DNA of 64,000 nucleotides from an uncultured Bacilli bacterium (GTDB lineage: Bacteria > Bacillota_I > Bacilli_A > RF39 > UBA660), in assembly GCA_934120715.1 (NCBI GenBank), contig CAKOUW010000004.1:46442-110441 (forward strand), given 5' to 3'. The position numbers and the translations under genes are program-made. Below, one piece after another: positions 17,728-28,475 of the stretch (the stretch's first letter is position 1; each line of letters opens with the position of its first letter). The notes under the pieces were generated by a model that worked only from the letters and a program-made list of their open reading frames with translations, was not told the DNA's origin and did not search any database.

Positions 17728-18171
17728 CTAGATCACCTCAGCTTTACTACCTGATGAGTTGATCTTTTCTAAAGCGCTTGCTGAAAACTTGTTTGCTTGA
17801 ATTGTTAATTTCTTAGTTAGCTCTCCATTACCTAGCACTTTAATACCATCTAGTTGGTTTTTAATTATCCCCTTTTCTTTTAATACAGCTGGTGTTACTA
17901 AAGCACCATCTTCAAATATATTTAGAGCATCGACATTTATAGTAGCATATCTAGTTCTAAATTTAGCATTTTTAAATCCTCTTTTTGGAATTCTTCTATA
18001 TAAAGGTAATTGTCCACCTTCAAATACTGGATTTATACTACCTCCACTACGTGCTTTTTGTCCTTTTTGACCGCGTCCACTTGTTTTACCAAGACCACTA
18101 CCTGAACCACGACCTACGCGCTTTTTTGCATGAGTAGCGCCGATATTTTTTTCTAATTCATGTAACTTCAT
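17728..18171 (-). CDS. rplO: 50S ribosomal protein L15
   Basis: 147 residues with the Gly/Arg-rich start typical of L15 ([20 protein letters not shown]) and [11 protein letters not shown]. Its ATG touches the rpsE stop. In most Bacillota rpmD (L30) lies between rpsE and rplO; here there is no room for it. Confidence 0.97.
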   Translation of the reverse strand: MKLHELEKNIGATHAKKRVGRGSGSGLGKTSGRGQKGQKARSGGSINPVFEGGQLPLYRRIPKRGFKNAKFRTRYATINVDALNIFEDGALVTPAVLKEKGIIKNQLDGIKVLGNGELTKKLTIQANKFSASALEKINSSGSKAEVI

Positions 18172-18680
18172 TATCCTAATATCTCCTCTACTGTTTTTCC
18201 ACGAAGTGCTGCTACTTCTTCTGGTGTCTTAATAGATTTAAGTGCATTTAAAGCAGCTGTGGCCATATTTAATTTTGTTCTTGCTCCTAGTGATTTAGAG
18301 ACAACATCACGAATTCCTGCTAATTCAAGAATTGCACGAACTGAACCACCGGCAATGATACCAGTACCTGCTTGAGCAGGTTTAATGATAACTCTTGCAG
18401 CTCCAGCTCTACCAATTGCTTCATGAGCAACTGTTCTTCCATCAATTAGAGGTATTGTGATAATATTTTTGTTTGCATCTTGTATAGCTTTTTTAATTGC
18501 ATCAGGTACTTCATTAGCTTTACCAATACCTAATCCAACTTTACCTTTGCGATCTCCTATTACTACTACTGCAGAATATCTTCTTTGACGTCCACCTTTA
18601 TTTACTTTTACAACGCTTTTAACATCAATTACTAATTCTTCAAATAGTTTTTCTTTGGTCTCGCGAGTTTTTCTTTGCAT
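18171..18680 (-). CDS. rpsE: 30S ribosomal protein S5
   Basis: 169 residues. The double-stranded-RNA-binding N-terminal half ([20 protein letters not shown]) and the [17 protein letters not shown] block are S5. It shares one base with rplO, showing that rpmD is absent. Confidence 0.97.
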   Translation of the reverse strand: MQRKTRETKEKLFEELVIDVKSVVKVNKGGRQRRYSAVVVIGDRKGKVGLGIGKANEVPDAIKKAIQDANKNIITIPLIDGRTVAHEAIGRAGAARVIIKPAQAGTGIIAGGSVRAILELAGIRDVVSKSLGARTKLNMATAALNALKSIKTPEEVAALRGKTVEEILG

Positions 18681-18692
18681 AATACCCTCCTA

Positions 18693-19055
18693 TTAGAATT
18701 CTAGTCCATTTTCACGTGCAGCTTCAGCTAAGGCTTTTACACGTCCATGATAAAGGTATCCTCCTCTATCAAATACCACTTTTGTAATTTTTGCTTTTGT
18801 TGCTTTTTCAGCAATTGCTTTTCCAACAACTTTTGCTGCTTCAACATTGCTTCCATTAGTTAATTTTAGATCTTTATCTAATGAAGAAGCTGATACAAGA
18901 GTAGTTTTTGTTTCATCATCGATAATTTGTGCATATATTCCTTTGTTTGAACGAAATACACATAGTCTAGGAATAGCACTAGTTCCCATGATAGTTTTAC
19001 GAATTCTTTCGTGACGTATTAATCGCACACTATTACGAGATTCTTTCTTTATCAT
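18693..19055 (-). CDS. rplR: 50S ribosomal protein L18
   Basis: 120 residues. The [18 protein letters not shown] start of the core and [19 protein letters not shown] near the end are L18 hallmarks; the protein binds 5S rRNA with L5. Confidence 0.97.
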   Translation of the reverse strand: MIKKESRNSVRLIRHERIRKTIMGTSAIPRLCVFRSNKGIYAQIIDDETKTTLVSASSLDKDLKLTNGSNVEAAKVVGKAIAEKATKAKITKVVFDRGGYLYHGRVKALAEAARENGLEF

Positions 19056-19080
19056 ATTTTCCTTTCTCCCTTCTTACTGA

Positions 19081-19611
19081 TTAAGCAGCTTTCTTTCCTT
19101 CTTTACGACGAATATGTTCGTCTTTGTAACGTATTCCCTTACCCTTATATGGTTCAGGTTGTCTTACTTTTCTAATGTTAGCGGCTAATTCACCAACTAA
19201 TACTTTGTCTATACCTTTTATAGTTATTTCAGTATTACCATTAGCTTCAATAGTCATGTTTTGAGGGATTGCAATTTCAACAGGATGAGAATAACCAGCA
19301 TTAATTACTAATTTATTTCCTTGTACATTGAAACGATATCCTACTCCAACTATCTCTAATTTCTTTTCATAACCGTTTGTAACACCAGTTATCATATTTT
19401 GAATAAGTGCATTCATTGTTCCGTGCATAGCTTTTGCACTTTCATTTTTACGTTCCAAAGTTATTTTGTTTTCTTCTTGCTTTAATGTAATATCTTTTAG
19501 CATTGCCTGTGTTAAGGTTCCCTTAGGACCTTTTACAGTTACGATATTATCAGCAACTTCAACAGTTACTCCTTCTGGAACTGTAATTATACGATTTCCA
19601 ATACGGCTCAT
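19081..19611 (-). CDS. rplF: 50S ribosomal protein L6
   Basis: 176 residues, two repeated L6 domains. SRIGNRIITVPEGVTVEV opens it and IRKVRQPEPYKGKGIRYKDE is the conserved end near the sarcin-ricin loop. Confidence 0.97.
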   Translation of the reverse strand: MSRIGNRIITVPEGVTVEVADNIVTVKGPKGTLTQAMLKDITLKQEENKITLERKNESAKAMHGTMNALIQNMITGVTNGYEKKLEIVGVGYRFNVQGNKLVINAGYSHPVEIAIPQNMTIEANGNTEITIKGIDKVLVGELAANIRKVRQPEPYKGKGIRYKDEHIRRKEGKKAA

Positions 19612-19635
19612 ACTTTCCCTCCTTATATTTTTCGA

Positions 19636-20037
19636 TTACCAAATATAAGCTAGAACTTCTCCACCTATATTTTGTTTACGAGCTTCTTTATCTGTCATAA
19701 TTCCTTTTGATGTTGAAATTATAGCTATTCCTAAACCATTCAACACTTTTGGAATTTCATCACCCTTAGCATATACTCGAAGTCCTGGTTTGGAAATTCT
19801 TTTTAGCCCAGTGATAACTCTTTCTTTTTTATCTGAATATTTTAAAGTTAAAACTATTGTGCCTTGAGCATCATCATTAACAATTTTATAGTCTTTTATA
19901 AATCCTTCTTCTTTTAATATCTTTGCGATTGATACTTTTATTTTTGAAGATGGAACTTTTACCTCTGTATAACGCATGCTATTAGCATTACGAATACGAG
20001 TTAACATATCTGCAATTGTATCTGTTACTACTGCCAT
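19636..20037 (-). CDS. rpsH: 30S ribosomal protein S8
   Basis: 133 residues from ATG at 20037 ([19 protein letters not shown]). Nine codons upstream in the same frame are the GGAAAGGAGG ribosome binding site, so the longer start is rejected. [20 protein letters not shown] is the conserved rRNA-binding end. Confidence 0.97.
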   Translation of the reverse strand: MAVVTDTIADMLTRIRNANSMRYTEVKVPSSKIKVSIAKILKEEGFIKDYKIVNDDAQGTIVLTLKYSDKKERVITGLKRISKPGLRVYAKGDEIPKVLNGLGIAIISTSKGIMTDKEARKQNIGGEVLAYIW

Positions 20038-20057
20038 AATATATTCCTCCTTTCCAA

Positions 20058-20243
20058 TTACCAACTTGATTTTTTAATTCCTGGTATTTGTCCATTATAA
20101 GCTAATTCACGAAAGCAAATACGGCAGATTCCAAATTTACTCATAACTGCGTGTGGACGACCACAACGAGAACATCTTGTATATTCACGTACTTTAAATT
20201 TTTGTGGTCTATTAGCTTTAATTATCATACTTTTTTTTGCCAT
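20058..20243 (-). CDS. rpsZ: 30S ribosomal protein S14, zinc form (type Z)
   Basis: 61 residues with the zinc site CSRC (24-27) and CRIC (about 40-43). This short type-Z S14 is the standard spc-operon form in Gram-positives. No zinc-free S14 copy is in the window. Confidence 0.97.
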   Translation of the reverse strand: MAKKSMIIKANRPQKFKVREYTRCSRCGRPHAVMSKFGICRICFRELAYNGQIPGIKKSSW

Positions 20244-20258
20244 AATATTCCTCCCATT

Positions 20259-20798
20259 TTACTTTTTAAAAGGAATTCCAAGTCCATTTAATAAGTCAAA
20301 TGATTCTTCATTTGTTTTTGCTGTCGTAACAAAAACGACATCCATACCACGTACTTTTACAACGTCATCATAATTAATTTCTGAGAAAATTAGTTGTTCT
20401 TTTAGACCTAGTGTGTAGTTTCCTCTACCGTCAAATGCCTTTGTACTAACTCCTCTAAAATCTCTAACTGCTGGAAGAGAAATTGATATTAACTTATCAA
20501 TAAAGTTATACATGTTATCTCCTCTTAGAGTTACTTTACATCCAATTGCTTGACCTTCTCTTACTTTAAATCCAGCGATTGATTTTTTTGCTTTAGTTAC
20601 TACTGGCTTTTGTCCAGATATTTTAGCTAAATCAGCTACTGCAGCATCTAATAATTTTGAGTTGCTTGTAGCATCTCCTACTCCAATATTAATAACTACT
20701 TTTTCTAGTTTTGGTACTTCCATGATTGACTTATAATTATACTTCTCTTTTAAACTTGGAACAACTTCATTTAAGTATTTTTCTTTTAGGCGGTTCAT
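20259..20798 (-). CDS. rplE: 50S ribosomal protein L5
   Basis: 179 residues from ATG at 20798 ([20 protein letters not shown]). The in-frame extension upstream reads through the rplX end and the ribosome binding site. [21 protein letters not shown] and [20 protein letters not shown] are L5 blocks. It binds 5S rRNA. Confidence 0.97.
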   Translation of the reverse strand: MNRLKEKYLNEVVPSLKEKYNYKSIMEVPKLEKVVINIGVGDATSNSKLLDAAVADLAKISGQKPVVTKAKKSIAGFKVREGQAIGCKVTLRGDNMYNFIDKLISISLPAVRDFRGVSTKAFDGRGNYTLGLKEQLIFSEINYDDVVKVRGMDVVFVTTAKTNEESFDLLNGLGIPFKK

Positions 20799-20814
20799 AG
20801 TTACCCTCCTTCCA

Positions 20815-21126
20815 TTAATCAAGCTTCTCGTTTGATTTTTTTGCAATTCTAATTTTTTTATTGGTTTTTGAATCTATTGTATGTCCTATTCTAGTTCTTT
20901 TCTTTGTTTTAGGATCAACTATCATAACATTAGATGCATTGATTGGTGCCTCTATTTCTAGAATTCCACCAGTTTCTTGTCCAGTTGCTTTTTGATGCTT
21001 TTTTACAATATTAACACCTTCAACTATAACTTTGTTTTCAGATCTTAATGTTTTGATTATTTTTCCTTTTTTTCCTTTGTTAGAACCAGCAATAACTACA
21101 ACTTCATCTCCTATTTTAAAGTTCAT
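20815..21126 (-). CDS. rplX: 50S ribosomal protein L24
   Basis: 103 residues. The KOW motif ([18 protein letters not shown]) at the N-terminus and [17 protein letters not shown] identify L24, an early assembly protein. Confidence 0.97.
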   Translation of the reverse strand: MNFKIGDEVVVIAGSNKGKKGKIIKTLRSENKVIVEGVNIVKKHQKATGQETGGILEIEAPINASNVMIVDPKTKKRTRIGHTIDSKTNKKIRIAKKSNEKLD

Positions 21127-21139
21127 AATTTTCCTCCTA

Positions 21140-21508
21140 TTATAATACTTCTTTTGCTAAAGATACTATTTTCATGTAATCTTTGTCTCGAAGTTCTCTT
21201 GCTACTGGTCCAAAGATACGAGTTCCTATTGGACTCTTATCATCACGAATGATAACACATGCATTATCATCGAACTTAATATAACTTCCGTCTTCACGAC
21301 GAACGCCTTGACGAGTTCGAACGATAACTGCTTTTACAACTTTTCCTTTTGGCATTGGTGAGTTTGGAATAGCACTTTTAACAGTTCCAACTACTACATC
21401 GCCAATGTTACCAGTTTTAACCTTGCTTCCACCTAGAACACGAATTACTAATAATTCTTTTGCTCCAGTATTGTCAGCAACCTTCATACGGCTTTCTTGT
21501 TGTAACAT
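21140..21508 (-). CDS. rplN: 50S ribosomal protein L14
   Basis: 122 residues, nearly canonical: [39 protein letters not shown] and the [13 protein letters not shown] end. Confidence 0.98.
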   Translation of the reverse strand: MLQQESRMKVADNTGAKELLVIRVLGGSKVKTGNIGDVVVGTVKSAIPNSPMPKGKVVKAVIVRTRQGVRREDGSYIKFDDNACVIIRDDKSPIGTRIFGPVARELRDKDYMKIVSLAKEVL

Positions 21509-21536
21509 AGATTATTCCTCCTTCTTCATCTAAGCG

Positions 21537-21794
21537 TTAAATAATAACTGCTTCTTTTACTATTTCTTTTAAATAGAAATGCTTTGTTTTTGATAATGGT
21601 CTAGTTTCAACAATTCTAACCACATCTCCAACCTTAGCAATATTCTTTTCATCATGAGCACAATATTTTTTAGAGCTCTTTACTCTTTTATGATATAACG
21701 GATGGTTTTTATAAGTTTCAACTAAAACACTGATAGTTTTATTAGTTACACTAACAACTTTACCAACTAATTCTTTTCTAACTTTCTTTTCCAC
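21537..21794 (-). CDS. rpsQ: 30S ribosomal protein S17
   Basis: 85 residues, OB-fold. [39 protein letters not shown] and [13 protein letters not shown] match S17. Confidence 0.97.
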   Translation of the reverse strand: MEKKVRKELVGKVVSVTNKTISVLVETYKNHPLYHKRVKSSKKYCAHDEKNIAKVGDVVRIVETRPLSKTKHFYLKEIVKEAVII

Positions 21795-21805
21795 TGTATA
21801 CCCTC

Positions 21806-22000
21806 CTATTTGCTAGTTTCACGTTCTTTTAGAACGGTTTTCATTCTTGCAACGGTGTGTCTCAAATCTCTTATTCTAGAAGGTTTCTCTAGGTTTCCAG
21901 TTGCTTGTTGGAAACGTAAATTAAAAAGTTCTTCTTTTGTTTCAACTAGCTTTTTATTGATTTCTTCAGTTGATAGTTCTCTAATTTCTTTAACCTTCAT
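21806..22000 (-). CDS. rpmC: 50S ribosomal protein L29
   Basis: 64 residues from ATG at 22000 ([19 protein letters not shown]). An alternative ATG at 22015 lies further inside rplP; the GGTGGTGA between them is a good ribosome binding site for the inner start and gives the usual L29 length. It overlaps the end of rplP by 11 bases. It forms part of the polypeptide exit rim. Confidence 0.95.
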   Translation of the reverse strand: MKVKEIRELSTEEINKKLVETKEELFNLRFQQATGNLEKPSRIRDLRHTVARMKTVLKERETSK

Positions 22001-22421
22001 TTTTGTCACCACCATTTTCTTTTATAATAAACTTGGTTGCTACTGGTAGCTTGTGTGATGCAAGACGTAATGCTTCACGAGCAACTTCTTCACTAACTCC
22101 AGCTATTTCGAACATAATCTTTCCTTCTTTTACAACAGCAACCCATCCTTCAACATTTCCTTTACCTTTACCTTGTCTTGTACCGATTGGTTTTTTAGTT
22201 AAAGGCATATGTGGAAAGATATTGATCCATACTTTACCACCACGTTTCATGTAACGAGTCATGGCGATACGTGCAGCTTCTATTTGATTAGCAGTAATCC
22301 AAGCACCTTCTTTTGCTTGTAGACCATATTCACCAAAGTGAAGTTCTCTATTACCACGTGATCTTCCTTCGTAAGGTAATCTATGAACACGACGATATTT
22401 AGTTCTTGACGGTATTAACAT
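21990..22421 (-). CDS. rplP: 50S ribosomal protein L16
   Basis: 143 residues. [33 protein letters not shown] and [12 protein letters not shown] are L16 blocks; the protein helps position A-site tRNA. The GAA-GGT-TAA end overlaps the start of rpmC. Confidence 0.98.
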   Translation of the reverse strand: MLIPSRTKYRRVHRLPYEGRSRGNRELHFGEYGLQAKEGAWITANQIEAARIAMTRYMKRGGKVWINIFPHMPLTKKPIGTRQGKGKGNVEGWVAVVKEGKIMFEIAGVSEEVAREALRLASHKLPVATKFIIKENGGDKNEG

Positions 22422-22422
22422 A

Positions 22423-23073
22423 TTAATTACCTCCTTTTGCCTTTTTGTTTAGGATTTCTCCCTTATAGATCCATACCTTTACACCTATTTTACCAAATGT
22501 TGTATCTGCTTCTGAAGTTGCATAGTCAACATCTGCTCTTAATGTATGTAGAGGAATGACACCTTCTTTGTATCCTTCGCTACGTGCCATATCAGCACCA
22601 CCTAAACGACCAGATACACTTGTTTTAATTCCCTTAGCTCCAGCTTTCATTGCATTTCTAATTGCACGCTTTTGAGCCATACGGAATGATGCTCTATTAG
22701 TAATTTGATTTGCAATTGAATCAGCTACTAATTTTGCATTTAAATCTGCTTTTTTAATATCAACAATTGAAATTTGAACATTTTCATCCGCTATTTGTGA
22801 TAATTGCTTTTTAAGTTTTTCAATTTCTTCTCCACCATGGCCTATCATTACACCTGGCTTTGAAGTATGAATTACAACTTCGCATTTTTTAGAATTTCTC
22901 TCAATTTCAACTTTTGCTATACCAGCATTTGATAAACTTTTTTCTAAATACTTACGAATTTTAATATCTTTGTCTAAAGTTTTTGAAAAGTCTTTACCAG
23001 CTGCATACCATTTAGCTTCCCAGTCTTTATTGATACCAAGTCTAAGTCCATTAGGATTTACCTTTTGTCCCAT
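22423..23073 (-). CDS. rpsC: 30S ribosomal protein S3
   Basis: 216 residues. [20 protein letters not shown] at the start, the KH domain with [19 protein letters not shown], and [20 protein letters not shown] at the end. It lies at the mRNA entry pore. Confidence 0.98.
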   Translation of the reverse strand: MGQKVNPNGLRLGINKDWEAKWYAAGKDFSKTLDKDIKIRKYLEKSLSNAGIAKVEIERNSKKCEVVIHTSKPGVMIGHGGEEIEKLKKQLSQIADENVQISIVDIKKADLNAKLVADSIANQITNRASFRMAQKRAIRNAMKAGAKGIKTSVSGRLGGADMARSEGYKEGVIPLHTLRADVDYATSEADTTFGKIGVKVWIYKGEILNKKAKGGN

Positions 23074-23088
23074 TTTGTAACCTCCTTA

Positions 23089-23424
23089 TTAGTTTCTTGT
23101 AGCCACTTCTATGATAATGTGACTAGTTCTATGATCTCTATGTCCTATGTGAGAACGTGAATCAAAAAAGTGACGTTTCATTGTAGGACCAGCATCTACT
23201 CTTGCTTCTTTAACATAAAGTGTAGCAGCATCTGCACCATTATTATTAACAGCGTTAGCAATAGCAGAATCTAATACTTTTTTTGTAAGTCTTGCTGATT
23301 TATTATTAACATTACTTAATATGGCTAATGCTTCTTGAGCACTTTTACCACGAATCATGTCTGCTACTAAACGAGCTCTGATTGGTGATATTCTAAGGCC
23401 TTTAGCAATTGCTTTTGCTTCCAT
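23089..23424 (-). CDS. rplV: 50S ribosomal protein L22
   Basis: 111 residues. The RISPIRARLVADMIRGKSA block and the exit-tunnel beta-hairpin region (VDAGPTMKRH, ending HIIIEV) identify L22. The hairpin residues where macrolide resistance mutations fall look normal. Confidence 0.97.
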   Translation of the reverse strand: MEAKAIAKGLRISPIRARLVADMIRGKSAQEALAILSNVNNKSARLTKKVLDSAIANAVNNNGADAATLYVKEARVDAGPTMKRHFFDSRSHIGHRDHRTSHIIIEVATRN

Positions 23425-23446
23425 ATACTTACCCTCCTAGTCATTT

Positions 23447-23716
23447 TTATTTCTTTTTGTCTGAACCATGTCCACCGAATTTACGTGTTAATGCAAATTC
23501 ACCTAATTTATGTCCAACCATATCCTCAGTAACATAAACTGGTATAAATTCTTTACCATTGTGAACTGCAAATGTGTGTCCTATAAAATCAGGAAAAATT
23601 GTGGAACGGCGTGACCAAGTTTTAATGACTTCTTTTTTTCCAGACTTATTTAATTCTTGAACCTTTTTTAATAATCTATCGAATACATAAGGTCCCTTTT
23701 TTAAACTTCTTGCCAT
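23447..23716 (-). CDS. rpsS: 30S ribosomal protein S19
   Basis: 89 residues. [38 protein letters not shown] and [15 protein letters not shown] are textbook S19. Confidence 0.98.
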   Translation of the reverse strand: MARSLKKGPYVFDRLLKKVQELNKSGKKEVIKTWSRRSTIFPDFIGHTFAVHNGKEFIPVYVTEDMVGHKLGEFALTRKFGGHGSDKKK

Positions 23717-23733
23717 TATTTAATCATCCTTTC

Positions 23734-24564
23734 CTATTTACTATTACGACGACGTACGATGAATTTGTCTGATTGCTTTTTCTTACGTGTCTTTAATCCA
23801 AGTGCAGGTTTACCCCAAGGTGTCATTGGTGCCTTACGTCCTACTGGAGCGCGTCCTTCACCACCACCATGTGGATGGTCATTAGGGTTCATAACTGAAC
23901 CACGAACTGTTGGTCTTACTCCCATATGACGTTTACGACCAGCTGTTCCTACTTTTACAAGTGAAGAATCTTCATTTCCTACAACTCCTACAGTTGCCAT
24001 ACAAGTTCCTAACACTTTTCTTTGTTCACCACTTGATAAACGAATCATTACATATTTATCTTCACGGCCTAAGATTTGAGCAGATGTTCCAGCAGATCTT
24101 GCTAGTTCAGCTCCTTTTCCTGGGCGAAGTTCGATGTTATGAATCATAGTACCTACTGGTATATTCATTATTGGTAATGCATTACCCACTTTGATATCAG
24201 CAGCTTCTCCAGATTCTATTACCATTCCAACTGTTAATCCCTTTGGTGCGATAATATATCTTTTTTCTCCATCTGCATAACTAATTAATGCAATATTTGC
24301 AGTTCTGTTTGGATCGTATTCTATACTTGCTACTGTTCCAGGTATATTTAATTTATTTCTTTTGAAATCAATGATACGATATTTTCTTTTCTCTCCACCA
24401 CCTTGATGACGAGTTGTTATCTTACCTTGATTATTACGTCCTCCATTTTTCTTAAGAGGAACAACAAGAGACTTTTCTGGAGTACTTTTTGTTATTTCAC
24501 TGTTTAATAAAGTACTCATTTTTCTACGACCTGGTGTTGTAGGCTTAAAACTTTTGATTGCCAT
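23734..24564 (-). CDS. rplB: 50S ribosomal protein L2
   Basis: 276 residues. The N-terminal [10 protein letters not shown] and the C-terminal [20 protein letters not shown], with the His near the peptidyl transferase centre, are L2. Confidence 0.98.
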   Translation of the reverse strand: MAIKSFKPTTPGRRKMSTLLNSEITKSTPEKSLVVPLKKNGGRNNQGKITTRHQGGGEKRKYRIIDFKRNKLNIPGTVASIEYDPNRTANIALISYADGEKRYIIAPKGLTVGMVIESGEAADIKVGNALPIMNIPVGTMIHNIELRPGKGAELARSAGTSAQILGREDKYVMIRLSSGEQRKVLGTCMATVGVVGNEDSSLVKVGTAGRKRHMGVRPTVRGSVMNPNDHPHGGGEGRAPVGRKAPMTPWGKPALGLKTRKKKQSDKFIVRRRNSK

Positions 24565-24578
24565 ATTTATTTTCCTCC

Positions 24579-24863
24579 TTAACCAAGATCAATTGTTTGT
24601 CCTTCTTTAAGAGTAACAATTGCTTTTTTTGAACGATTAGTTAATCCTGTATAACGGCCAACTCTTTTTTTCTTAGTATTTTCATTTAAAGTTCTTACAG
24701 ATGCTACTTTAACCTTGAATATTTTTTCTATTGCATCTTTTATTTCTAATTTAGTTGCCTTAGGATTTACTTTAAATACATATTTGCCTGATTCTTTATC
24801 AGACTGTGATTTTTCAGTAATAACTGGTGCCTTGATTATTTCTAAATATTTAGTATCTTTCAT
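24579..24863 (-). CDS. rplW: 50S ribosomal protein L23
   Basis: 94 residues. APVITEKSQ and [20 protein letters not shown] are L23 motifs. It docks signal recognition particle and trigger factor at the exit tunnel. It shares one base with rplD. Confidence 0.97.
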   Translation of the reverse strand: MKDTKYLEIIKAPVITEKSQSDKESGKYVFKVNPKATKLEIKDAIEKIFKVKVASVRTLNENTKKKRVGRYTGLTNRSKKAIVTLKEGQTIDLG

Positions 24864-25489
24864 TATTTAAGCACCTCCTCAACTTTGCTTAATGCATCAT
24901 TAGTCATTAATATTACGTCAGTTCCAACAACATCTAAAACATTGATTTCTTCTGCTAATATTAAAATTACGTTTTGAAGATTTCTTGATGCTAAGATTAT
25001 ATTTTCATCAAGTTTATCAATAACTAATAATACTTTTTTGTCTGCTATTTTTAATGTCTCTAAAACATTAAGCATTTCTTTTGTCTTTGGTGTCTTGATT
25101 GTTAAATCTTCTACTACTAAAATAGCTTTTTCATTTGCTTTTTCAGTTAAAGCTGACTTGATTGCAAGTCTTCTTTCTTTTCTATTTTGTTTTTTGCTGT
25201 AGTCTCTTGGTACTGGAGTTCCATAATTTCCTCCACCTACCCATTGAACAGCTCTAATTGAACCTTGACGTGCACGTCCTGTTCCTTTTTGTCTCCATGG
25301 CTTTCTTCCTCCACCACTTACTTCAGAACGGTTCTTTGTTTTATGAGTTCCTTGTCTTAATGATGCCATAGATAATATAATTGCATCTGTTAAAACAGCT
25401 TTATTAGGGGTAATTTCAAAAATCTCTTTATTTAAATTAATGTCCTTTACTTTTTCACCTTTTAGATTTAAAAGTTCTACTTTTTTCAT
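24863..25489 (-). CDS. rplD: 50S ribosomal protein L4
   Basis: 208 residues. The tunnel loop ([20 protein letters not shown]) is intact. L4 is the repressor of the S10 operon in some bacteria; whether it acts on this leader is not known. Confidence 0.97.
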   Translation of the reverse strand: MKKVELLNLKGEKVKDINLNKEIFEITPNKAVLTDAIILSMASLRQGTHKTKNRSEVSGGGRKPWRQKGTGRARQGSIRAVQWVGGGNYGTPVPRDYSKKQNRKERRLAIKSALTEKANEKAILVVEDLTIKTPKTKEMLNVLETLKIADKKVLLVIDKLDENIILASRNLQNVILILAEEINVLDVVGTDVILMTNDALSKVEEVLK

Positions 25490-25539
25490 CTACGATTCCT
25501 CCTTTCATCACTTTTGCATTTTTATATACTGTGATGATT

Positions 25540-26256
25540 TTATTCAGCAGTTTTTTCTTCGATTTGTTCTTCTACTGGTTCAACAACTGGTTCAACATAA
25601 GTAACTAAATCAGCAGCTTCTACTTTTACGTTAGGTTTTTTAACCGCAGTGCGAATCATAACTAATGATTTCTTTGGTCCAGGAACATTACCCTTTACTA
25701 AAATAACACTGTTTTCAGTATCTACTGAAACAATTTCGAGATTTTGAACTGTTCTTTGAACATTACCCATTTGTCCAGGCATTTTTTTACCTTTTAGTAC
25801 GTGCATTGGTAACATTGTACCTAGTGAACCTACGCCTCTATGGTATTGAGAACCATGTCCCATAGGACCAGTTGATTGATTATGACGTTTAATAACGCCT
25901 TGAAATCCTTTACCTTTACTTGTACCAGTAACATCAACCATTTCACCTTCGCTAAAGATGTCAACACCTATTGTTTGTCCTAAAGTGTAATCACCAATAT
26001 TTACTCCTCTAATTTCTCTTAAGAAGCGCTTAGGTGCTGTATTTGCTTTTTTTGTATGTCCTATTTTTGGTTTGTTGCTTAAATTTTCTCTTATTGTGTC
26101 TGTTGCAAGTTGTACAGCTTCATAACCATCTTTTTCTACTGTCTTGATTTGAGTAACCACATTTGGTTCAACTTCAATAACAGTAACCGGAATTAATTTA
26201 CCATTTTTAGTAAAAACTTGAGTCATTCCGATCTTTTTACCTAAGATTCCTTTCAT
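25540..26256 (-). CDS. rplC: 50S ribosomal protein L3 with acidic C-terminal extension
   Basis: 238 residues, against about 205-210 in B. subtilis. The core is normal ([45 protein letters not shown]). The last 25 or so residues ([20 protein letters not shown]) are an acidic, Pro/Val/Glu-rich tail absent from standard L3. Confidence 0.97.
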   Translation of the reverse strand: MKGILGKKIGMTQVFTKNGKLIPVTVIEVEPNVVTQIKTVEKDGYEAVQLATDTIRENLSNKPKIGHTKKANTAPKRFLREIRGVNIGDYTLGQTIGVDIFSEGEMVDVTGTSKGKGFQGVIKRHNQSTGPMGHGSQYHRGVGSLGTMLPMHVLKGKKMPGQMGNVQRTVQNLEIVSVDTENSVILVKGNVPGPKKSLVMIRTAVKKPNVKVEAADLVTYVEPVVEPVEEQIEEKTAE

Positions 26257-26268
26257 ATTTTCCTCCTA

Positions 26269-26580
26269 TTATTTTGTTTTAATTTGAATATCTACCCCAG
26301 AAGGTAAATCTAAGTGAGCTAATGCATCAATAGTTTCCTTACTAGGATTTTTAATATCAATTAATCTTTTGTGTGTACGCATTTCAAATTGTTCACGTGA
26401 ATCCTTATATTTGTGTACAGCTCTTAAAATTGTGAATTTTTCTATTTCAGTTGGAAGTGGTACTGGTCCAGAAATTTCTCCACCAGTTCTTCTTACTGTT
26501 TCAACTATTTTCTTTGCTGCATTGTCTAATACTCTGTGATCATATGCTTTAATCTTTATGCGAATTTTTTCAGTTGACAT
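26269..26580 (-). CDS. rpsJ: 30S ribosomal protein S10
   Basis: 103 residues. [36 protein letters not shown] and [18 protein letters not shown] are S10. First gene of the superoperon; it has a promoter and a structured leader. NusE role in antitermination is expected from the family. Confidence 0.98.
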   Translation of the reverse strand: MSTEKIRIKIKAYDHRVLDNAAKKIVETVRRTGGEISGPVPLPTEIEKFTILRAVHKYKDSREQFEMRTHKRLIDIKNPSKETIDALAHLDLPSGVDIQIKTK

Positions 26581-26697
26581 TTTAAATCCTCCCTTCGCCT
26601 ATATCTAGTATAGACTTGCTCCGAACAAATAACCCGATCGCCAATTAGCAACTCTTCCTGGCGTGTCGGCAACCTTGCCCATCTAAGCAGTCACACA
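26581..26697 (-). promoter_or_regulatory. Structured leader of the S10 operon
   Basis: About 117 bases of relatively G+C-rich leader lie between the promoter and rpsJ, in contrast to the AT-rich surroundings. Several short stems are possible on the minus strand (GGCA/TGCC, GCCA/TGGC, TTGCT/AGCAA, CTATA/TATAG just before the GGGAGG site). It may be an autoregulatory target for a ribosomal protein; that is inference. Confidence 0.5.
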
Positions 26698-26703
26698 TGG
26701 TTA

Positions 26704-26732
26704 ATTATAGCAAGCAATATCAACATTTGCAA
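26704..26732 (-). promoter_or_regulatory. Sigma-A promoter of the S10-spc-alpha superoperon
   Basis: On the minus strand, TTGCAA (26732-26727) and TATAAT (26709-26704) with a 17-base spacer. Confidence 0.88.
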
Positions 26733-26802
26733 GCTTTTTTTACAGATTTTTCATTATTCTCGCTAATAATCGTTAAATTTTATTCTTATTCGAAAAAAAA
26801 GT

Positions 26803-28029
26803 TTACTTTTTAGTAACTTTTTCCTTATCTATATTAGCAATTACTTGAAATGATGCTGGCATAATTAGTCCATATCCAAACTTTTGGTTAAGGTTATCAA
26901 TTGTGGACTGTATTTTGTCTTCTTTTACTGCTTTTTTGTTATCATTATCAAATAGTGATATTTGTTCTAGTTCATTGTCACATAAATCTGCTAATCTTAC
27001 ACCAATCAATCTGACCGCCTCTTTTAAATAACTCTTTTCAAAAATTTCTACTACTAACTTATATATATCTTTTGTGTTATTACTAGCTTTAGGTAATTTG
27101 GCTTGAGCTGAATATGATTTAAAGTCTTTATTTTTATAAATTACTGCTACTGTTTTAGCATACTGCTTTTTTTGTCTTAGCTGTCTTGTGACTTGTTCTG
27201 TTTGTCTAAGTAAGATGTTTTTTAATTTTATTTCATCACTACAATCATGTTCTAATGTATGAGTTGTACTTATACTGGTGTTTTTTTCTTTTCTTGGTTC
27301 TACTTTTGAAGTGTCTATTCCCCAAGCAGATTCCTTAAGATATTTAGCTTGTGACTTAAATTTTTTTTCTAATAATTTTTGATTACTGTATGCCAAGTCT
27401 TTGATAGTAAATATTTTCATCTCATTTAATGCTTTAGTAGTGGCTTTACCACACATAAATAAGTCTCCTACGTTTAGAGGCCACATCTTTTTTTCTATTT
27501 CACTTTTATATAATGTATGAACTTTGTCTGGCTTTTCAAAATCAGAAGCCATTTTAGCACATAATTTATTATTAGCAATTCCAATATTTGCGGTATAACC
27601 AAACTTCTTTTTTATTTCATCCTTTATTTTATGAGCCAACTCTTCTATATCATTATATAAATAATTAGTTCCTGTCATATCAATGAAGCATTCATCTATA
27701 GAAAATTTTTCAATTAGAGGAGAATATTGCGATAAATAGTCAAATAGCTCTTTTGATTTTTTAGCGTACCACTCATAATTTGGTGGATACATTTTTAATG
27801 ATGGACATTTTCTTTTAGCTTGATATATGGTCTCTGCAGTTACAATTCCATATTTTTTTGCTACTGGTGATTTAGCTAGGACTATTCCTCTTCTTGTTTT
27901 TTCATCTCCACCTATTATTGACGGAATGTTTCTAATATCAATCTTATAGCCATTTTTTAGTAGATAGACTGCAGTCCATGAGAGAAAGGCATTATTTACA
28001 TCTATATGAAATATAATTCTCTCCTTCAT
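26803..28029 (-). CDS. dinB: Y-family translesion DNA polymerase (DinB/Pol IV-like)
   Basis: 408 residues. The first catalytic Asp is in HIDVNNAFLSW (about 8-18) and the DE pair in SIDECFIDMT (about 102-112). Fingers, thumb with helix-hairpin-helix, and little finger follow. Near the end QISLF fits the beta-clamp binding motif QL[SD]LF. It copies past damaged bases with low fidelity. The Asn-Asn after the first Asp replaces the usual Met-Asp, as in a branch found in many gut Firmicutes. I saw no convincing LexA box upstream. Confidence 0.93.
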   Translation of the reverse strand: MKERIIFHIDVNNAFLSWTAVYLLKNGYKIDIRNIPSIIGGDEKTRRGIVLAKSPVAKKYGIVTAETIYQAKRKCPSLKMYPPNYEWYAKKSKELFDYLSQYSPLIEKFSIDECFIDMTGTNYLYNDIEELAHKIKDEIKKKFGYTANIGIANNKLCAKMASDFEKPDKVHTLYKSEIEKKMWPLNVGDLFMCGKATTKALNEMKIFTIKDLAYSNQKLLEKKFKSQAKYLKESAWGIDTSKVEPRKEKNTSISTTHTLEHDCSDEIKLKNILLRQTEQVTRQLRQKKQYAKTVAVIYKNKDFKSYSAQAKLPKASNNTKDIYKLVVEIFEKSYLKEAVRLIGVRLADLCDNELEQISLFDNDNKKAVKEDKIQSTIDNLNQKFGYGLIMPASFQVIANIDKEKVTKK

Positions 28030-28161
28030 AGAACCACCTCATTTGTATTATAGAACGTTTTTTCGATTTTTTCAATATCGTTTATTGTAATTTTATGTAA
28101 TCCACTAATTTACATATTATTTATATCATTTAGTACATAATAAAAATGGATTGGTGATATT

Positions 28162-28413
28162 ATGAATAAATATGAAGTAAATATTTATGAGCAAATTTCT
28201 AAAAATATTAAAAAGTATAGAAAGATAGCTGGAATTACTCAAGCTGTTCTAGCTGAAAGAGTTGGTGTATCTCATGAATTCATAAGAAGAATTGAATCAA
28301 AGAAAGGTGTTAAAACTTTTTCTGTTGATACAATTTGGAAAATATCTTTAGCGCTTAATATCGAACCTGGTAAGCTTTTTGAAATTAATATGGATGAAGT
28401 TATTAACTTATAA
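28162..28413 (+). CDS. Small XRE-family regulator
   Basis: 83 residues, a single HTH domain (YRKIAGITQAVLAERVGVSH, with EFIRRIESKKG as the second half of the motif). A GGTGA site precedes the ATG. It is divergent from dinB and convergent with gpmI. Targets unknown. Confidence 0.88.
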   Translation: MNKYEVNIYEQISKNIKKYRKIAGITQAVLAERVGVSHEFIRRIESKKGVKTFSVDTIWKISLALNIEPGKLFEINMDEVINL

Positions 28414-28439
28414 TTTATTTACATAACTTTTTATAAAAT

Positions 28440-28475
28440 AAGATTGCTGAGAGTAGCAATCTTGTTTTATTTTTC
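28440..28475. terminator. Bidirectional terminator between HTH gene and gpmI
   Basis: AAGATTGCT (28440-28448) pairs with AGCAATCTT (28455-28463), followed by GTTTTATTTTT; a run with T also follows on the minus strand. Confidence 0.88.
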
